From Alkalimonas delamerensis (GTDB lineage Bacteria > Pseudomonadota > Gammaproteobacteria > Enterobacterales > Alteromonadaceae): a stretch of 64,000 bases of DNA. The translations under genes and the position numbers were made by a program. This document shows positions 62,868-64,000 of the stretch, piece by piece. Position 1 is the first letter of the stretch. Each line of letters opens with the position of its first letter. The notes beneath the pieces were generated by a model. That model was not told the DNA's origin and did not search any database. It saw nothing but the letters and a program-made list of their open reading frames with translations. The DNA is taken from positions 62,001-126,000 of the forward strand of contig NZ_JAUZVY010000001.1 of NCBI RefSeq assembly GCF_030717955.1, written 5' to 3'.

Positions 62868-62896
62868 AGGGCAGCGTCAGGCTGCCCTTTTCTTTT
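62868..62896 (+). terminator. Rho-independent terminator of the AbgT-type gene
   Basis: GGGCAGC / GCTGCCC stem, 5-nt loop, T-rich tail. It reaches the stop codon of the convergent LacI-type gene. Confidence 0.8.
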
Positions 62897-63953
62897 ATGG
62901 CTTTGCGCTTTGGTTGCTGCTTTTCTCGCCGTCTAGTGGGCTGGTCGATTCCCGCACCAGCAGCTCCGGAATAAAGACCGGTTGTGCCTGGATTTGGGCT
63001 TTGTTGGCATTGGGGCGGGTGTGCTTAAACAACAGCTCTGCCGCCTGAGAGGCTATGGTGCTGTTCGGCTGATGGGCGGTGGTGAGCGGTGGCCAGGTCT
63101 GACGCGAGAAAGGGCTGTTCTCAAAGCCGGCAATGGACAGCTCGTCCGGAATACGAATGTTCATCAGCCGGGCACTGAACAAGGCACCGGCGGCAATTTC
63201 ATCGTTACAGGCAAAGACGGCACTGGGTCGTTTCGGCAACGCCATCAGCTTTTTAGCGCCTTCCACCCCGGACTCAAACGAATAATGGCCAGGGACGATG
63301 TACTTGGGGTTGACCGTTAAGCCGCGCTTGGTCAGGGCCGCTTTAAAGCCGGCTAAACGCTCGCCACTGGAGCTGTGCTCTTCGTCACCGCATAAAAAGG
63401 CGATGTCGGTGTGGCCGAGCTCAAGCAGATGATTGGTGATTTTAAAGGCGGCGGTAAAGTCATCAATCAACACACAGTTGTGCACGCCAGGCGATGGCGT
63501 TGAGCCCGATACAATGCGGACAAAGTCGACCTTCATATCTTCCAGCGCTTCTGCAATGTGCGGCATCTCGGAAAAAGGCGGCGTCAGGATAAGACCCGCC
63601 AGTCTTGATTTGGTGACCAGTTCTTTCACTTCGTCCACAATACCGGGGGATTTGGCATTGGTGGGGTGGATCAGCAGCTCGTAACCATGCTTTTTGCAGC
63701 TATCCAGCAAGCCCTTTTGCATATCAATGATGTAATAGGCATTGGGATTGTCGTAGATGTAGCCAATGCTGTACGAGCGGGTGCTGGCCAGATTGCGGGC
63801 CGCCGCGTTGGGTTGGTAATGCAGCTCGTTGATGGCCGCCATCACCTTGTCGAAGGTATCTTTGCGAACCGAAGGTTCATTGTTCATCACCCGGGAGACG
63901 GTTTTAATCGACACTCCGGCCTGTTTGGCCACATCATTGATGGTGACTTTCAT
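62895..63953 (-). CDS. LacI-family transcriptional regulator
   Basis: 352 residues: N-terminal LacI HTH (DVAKQAGVSIKTVSRV, hinge AARNLASTRSYSIGYI) and a periplasmic-binding-protein-like effector domain (CGDEEHSSSGERLAGF, SIAGFENSPFSRQTWPPLTT). Normal length. Its probable targets lie beyond the right end of the window, since it is transcribed toward the AbgT gene and its promoter faces outward. Effector likely a sugar; unknown. Confidence 0.9.
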   Translation of the reverse strand: MKVTINDVAKQAGVSIKTVSRVMNNEPSVRKDTFDKVMAAINELHYQPNAAARNLASTRSYSIGYIYDNPNAYYIIDMQKGLLDSCKKHGYELLIHPTNAKSPGIVDEVKELVTKSRLAGLILTPPFSEMPHIAEALEDMKVDFVRIVSGSTPSPGVHNCVLIDDFTAAFKITNHLLELGHTDIAFLCGDEEHSSSGERLAGFKAALTKRGLTVNPKYIVPGHYSFESGVEGAKKLMALPKRPSAVFACNDEIAAGALFSARLMNIRIPDELSIAGFENSPFSRQTWPPLTTAHQPNSTIASQAAELLFKHTRPNANKAQIQAQPVFIPELLVRESTSPLDGEKSSNQSAKP

Positions 63954-64000
63954 GCAGCATCCTTTGTTGTTTTGGTTTTGGCAGAACGCAGTAACGGCAG

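Noticed and set aside
1..64000. CRISPR arrays, tRNA or rRNA genes, prophage and toxin-antitoxin or defence genes
   Set aside because: Read for on both strands and not seen; the only mobile-type sequences are the two MITE-like elements.

Overview
The window is about 64 kb of chromosomal DNA from a gammaproteobacterium, most likely of the Alteromonadales type (Rheinheimera/Alishewanella-like). This is inferred from gene order and content: kdsD-kdsC-lptCAB-rpoN-hpf-ptsN-rapZ-npr diverging from mlaFEDCB-ibaG-murA, then degS/degQ/zapG/zapE/rplM-rpsI/petABC/sspAB, many TonB-dependent receptors, an ilvY-ilvC pair, and a PEP-CTERM protein beside a PrsT-like TPR protein. No rRNA, tRNA, CRISPR array, prophage or intact insertion sequence was seen. 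Coding density is high and most operons are tightly packed with 4-bp overlaps.

Layout. 1-2.5 kb: the end of a thiamine-salvage operon (TonB-dependent receptor, YkoF-like thiamine-binding protein, PnuT-type permease, thiamine-kinase-like protein). 2.5-5 kb: a small HTH protein and an exported S9A oligopeptidase. 5-12.8 kb (minus strand): cell-envelope and nitrogen-PTS cluster (yrbG, Kdo synthesis, LPS export, sigma-54, ribosome hibernation, PtsN, RapZ, NPr). 13-17.6 kb: the Mla phospholipid-transport operon with ibaG and murA. 17.6-20.7 kb: periplasmic proteases DegS and DegQ and the division factor ZapG. 20.9-27 kb: zapE, rplM-rpsI, cytochrome bc1 complex, SspA/SspB. 27-30.7 kb: PrsT-like TPR protein and a PEP-CTERM surface protein with a well-matched sigma-54 promoter. 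30.7-33.9 kb: ilvY/ilvC and methylglyoxal synthase. 33.9-39.7 kb: complete seven-gene Mrp/Mnh Na+/H+ antiporter. 39.8-44 kb: a MITE-like element and a Fur-box-controlled ferric-iron ABC transporter. 44-47.5 kb: a lipoprotein, a dual GGDEF/EAL protein, an orphan solute-binding protein, and a second, internally deleted MITE copy. 47.6-52.6 kb: a GntP-type permease and an exported MetX-like hydrolase diverging from a TonB-dependent receptor. 52.6-60.9 kb: a two-component system resembling CrbS/CrbR (MxtR/ErdR) flanking isocitrate lyase, with a CbiM-like permease and a 3-hydroxybutyrate-dehydrogenase-like enzyme. 61-64 kb: an AbgT-family transporter and a LacI-family regulator.

How the parts may work together. 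The envelope genes (Lpt, Kdo, Mla, MurA, DegS/DegQ) form a broad outer-membrane maintenance block, and degQ has a sigma-E-like promoter that would link it to the stress pathway DegS activates. rpoN and the sigma-54 promoter of the PEP-CTERM gene are in the same window. The right-hand third looks devoted to acetate, hydroxy-acid and C2/C4 carbon use: an acetate-switch-type sensor pair, glyoxylate-bypass isocitrate lyase, a hydroxybutyrate-type dehydrogenase and an uncharacterised TonB receptor/exported hydrolase/GntP permease set that is the best candidate here for an undescribed uptake system. All assignments come from reading the sequence; no database search was run.
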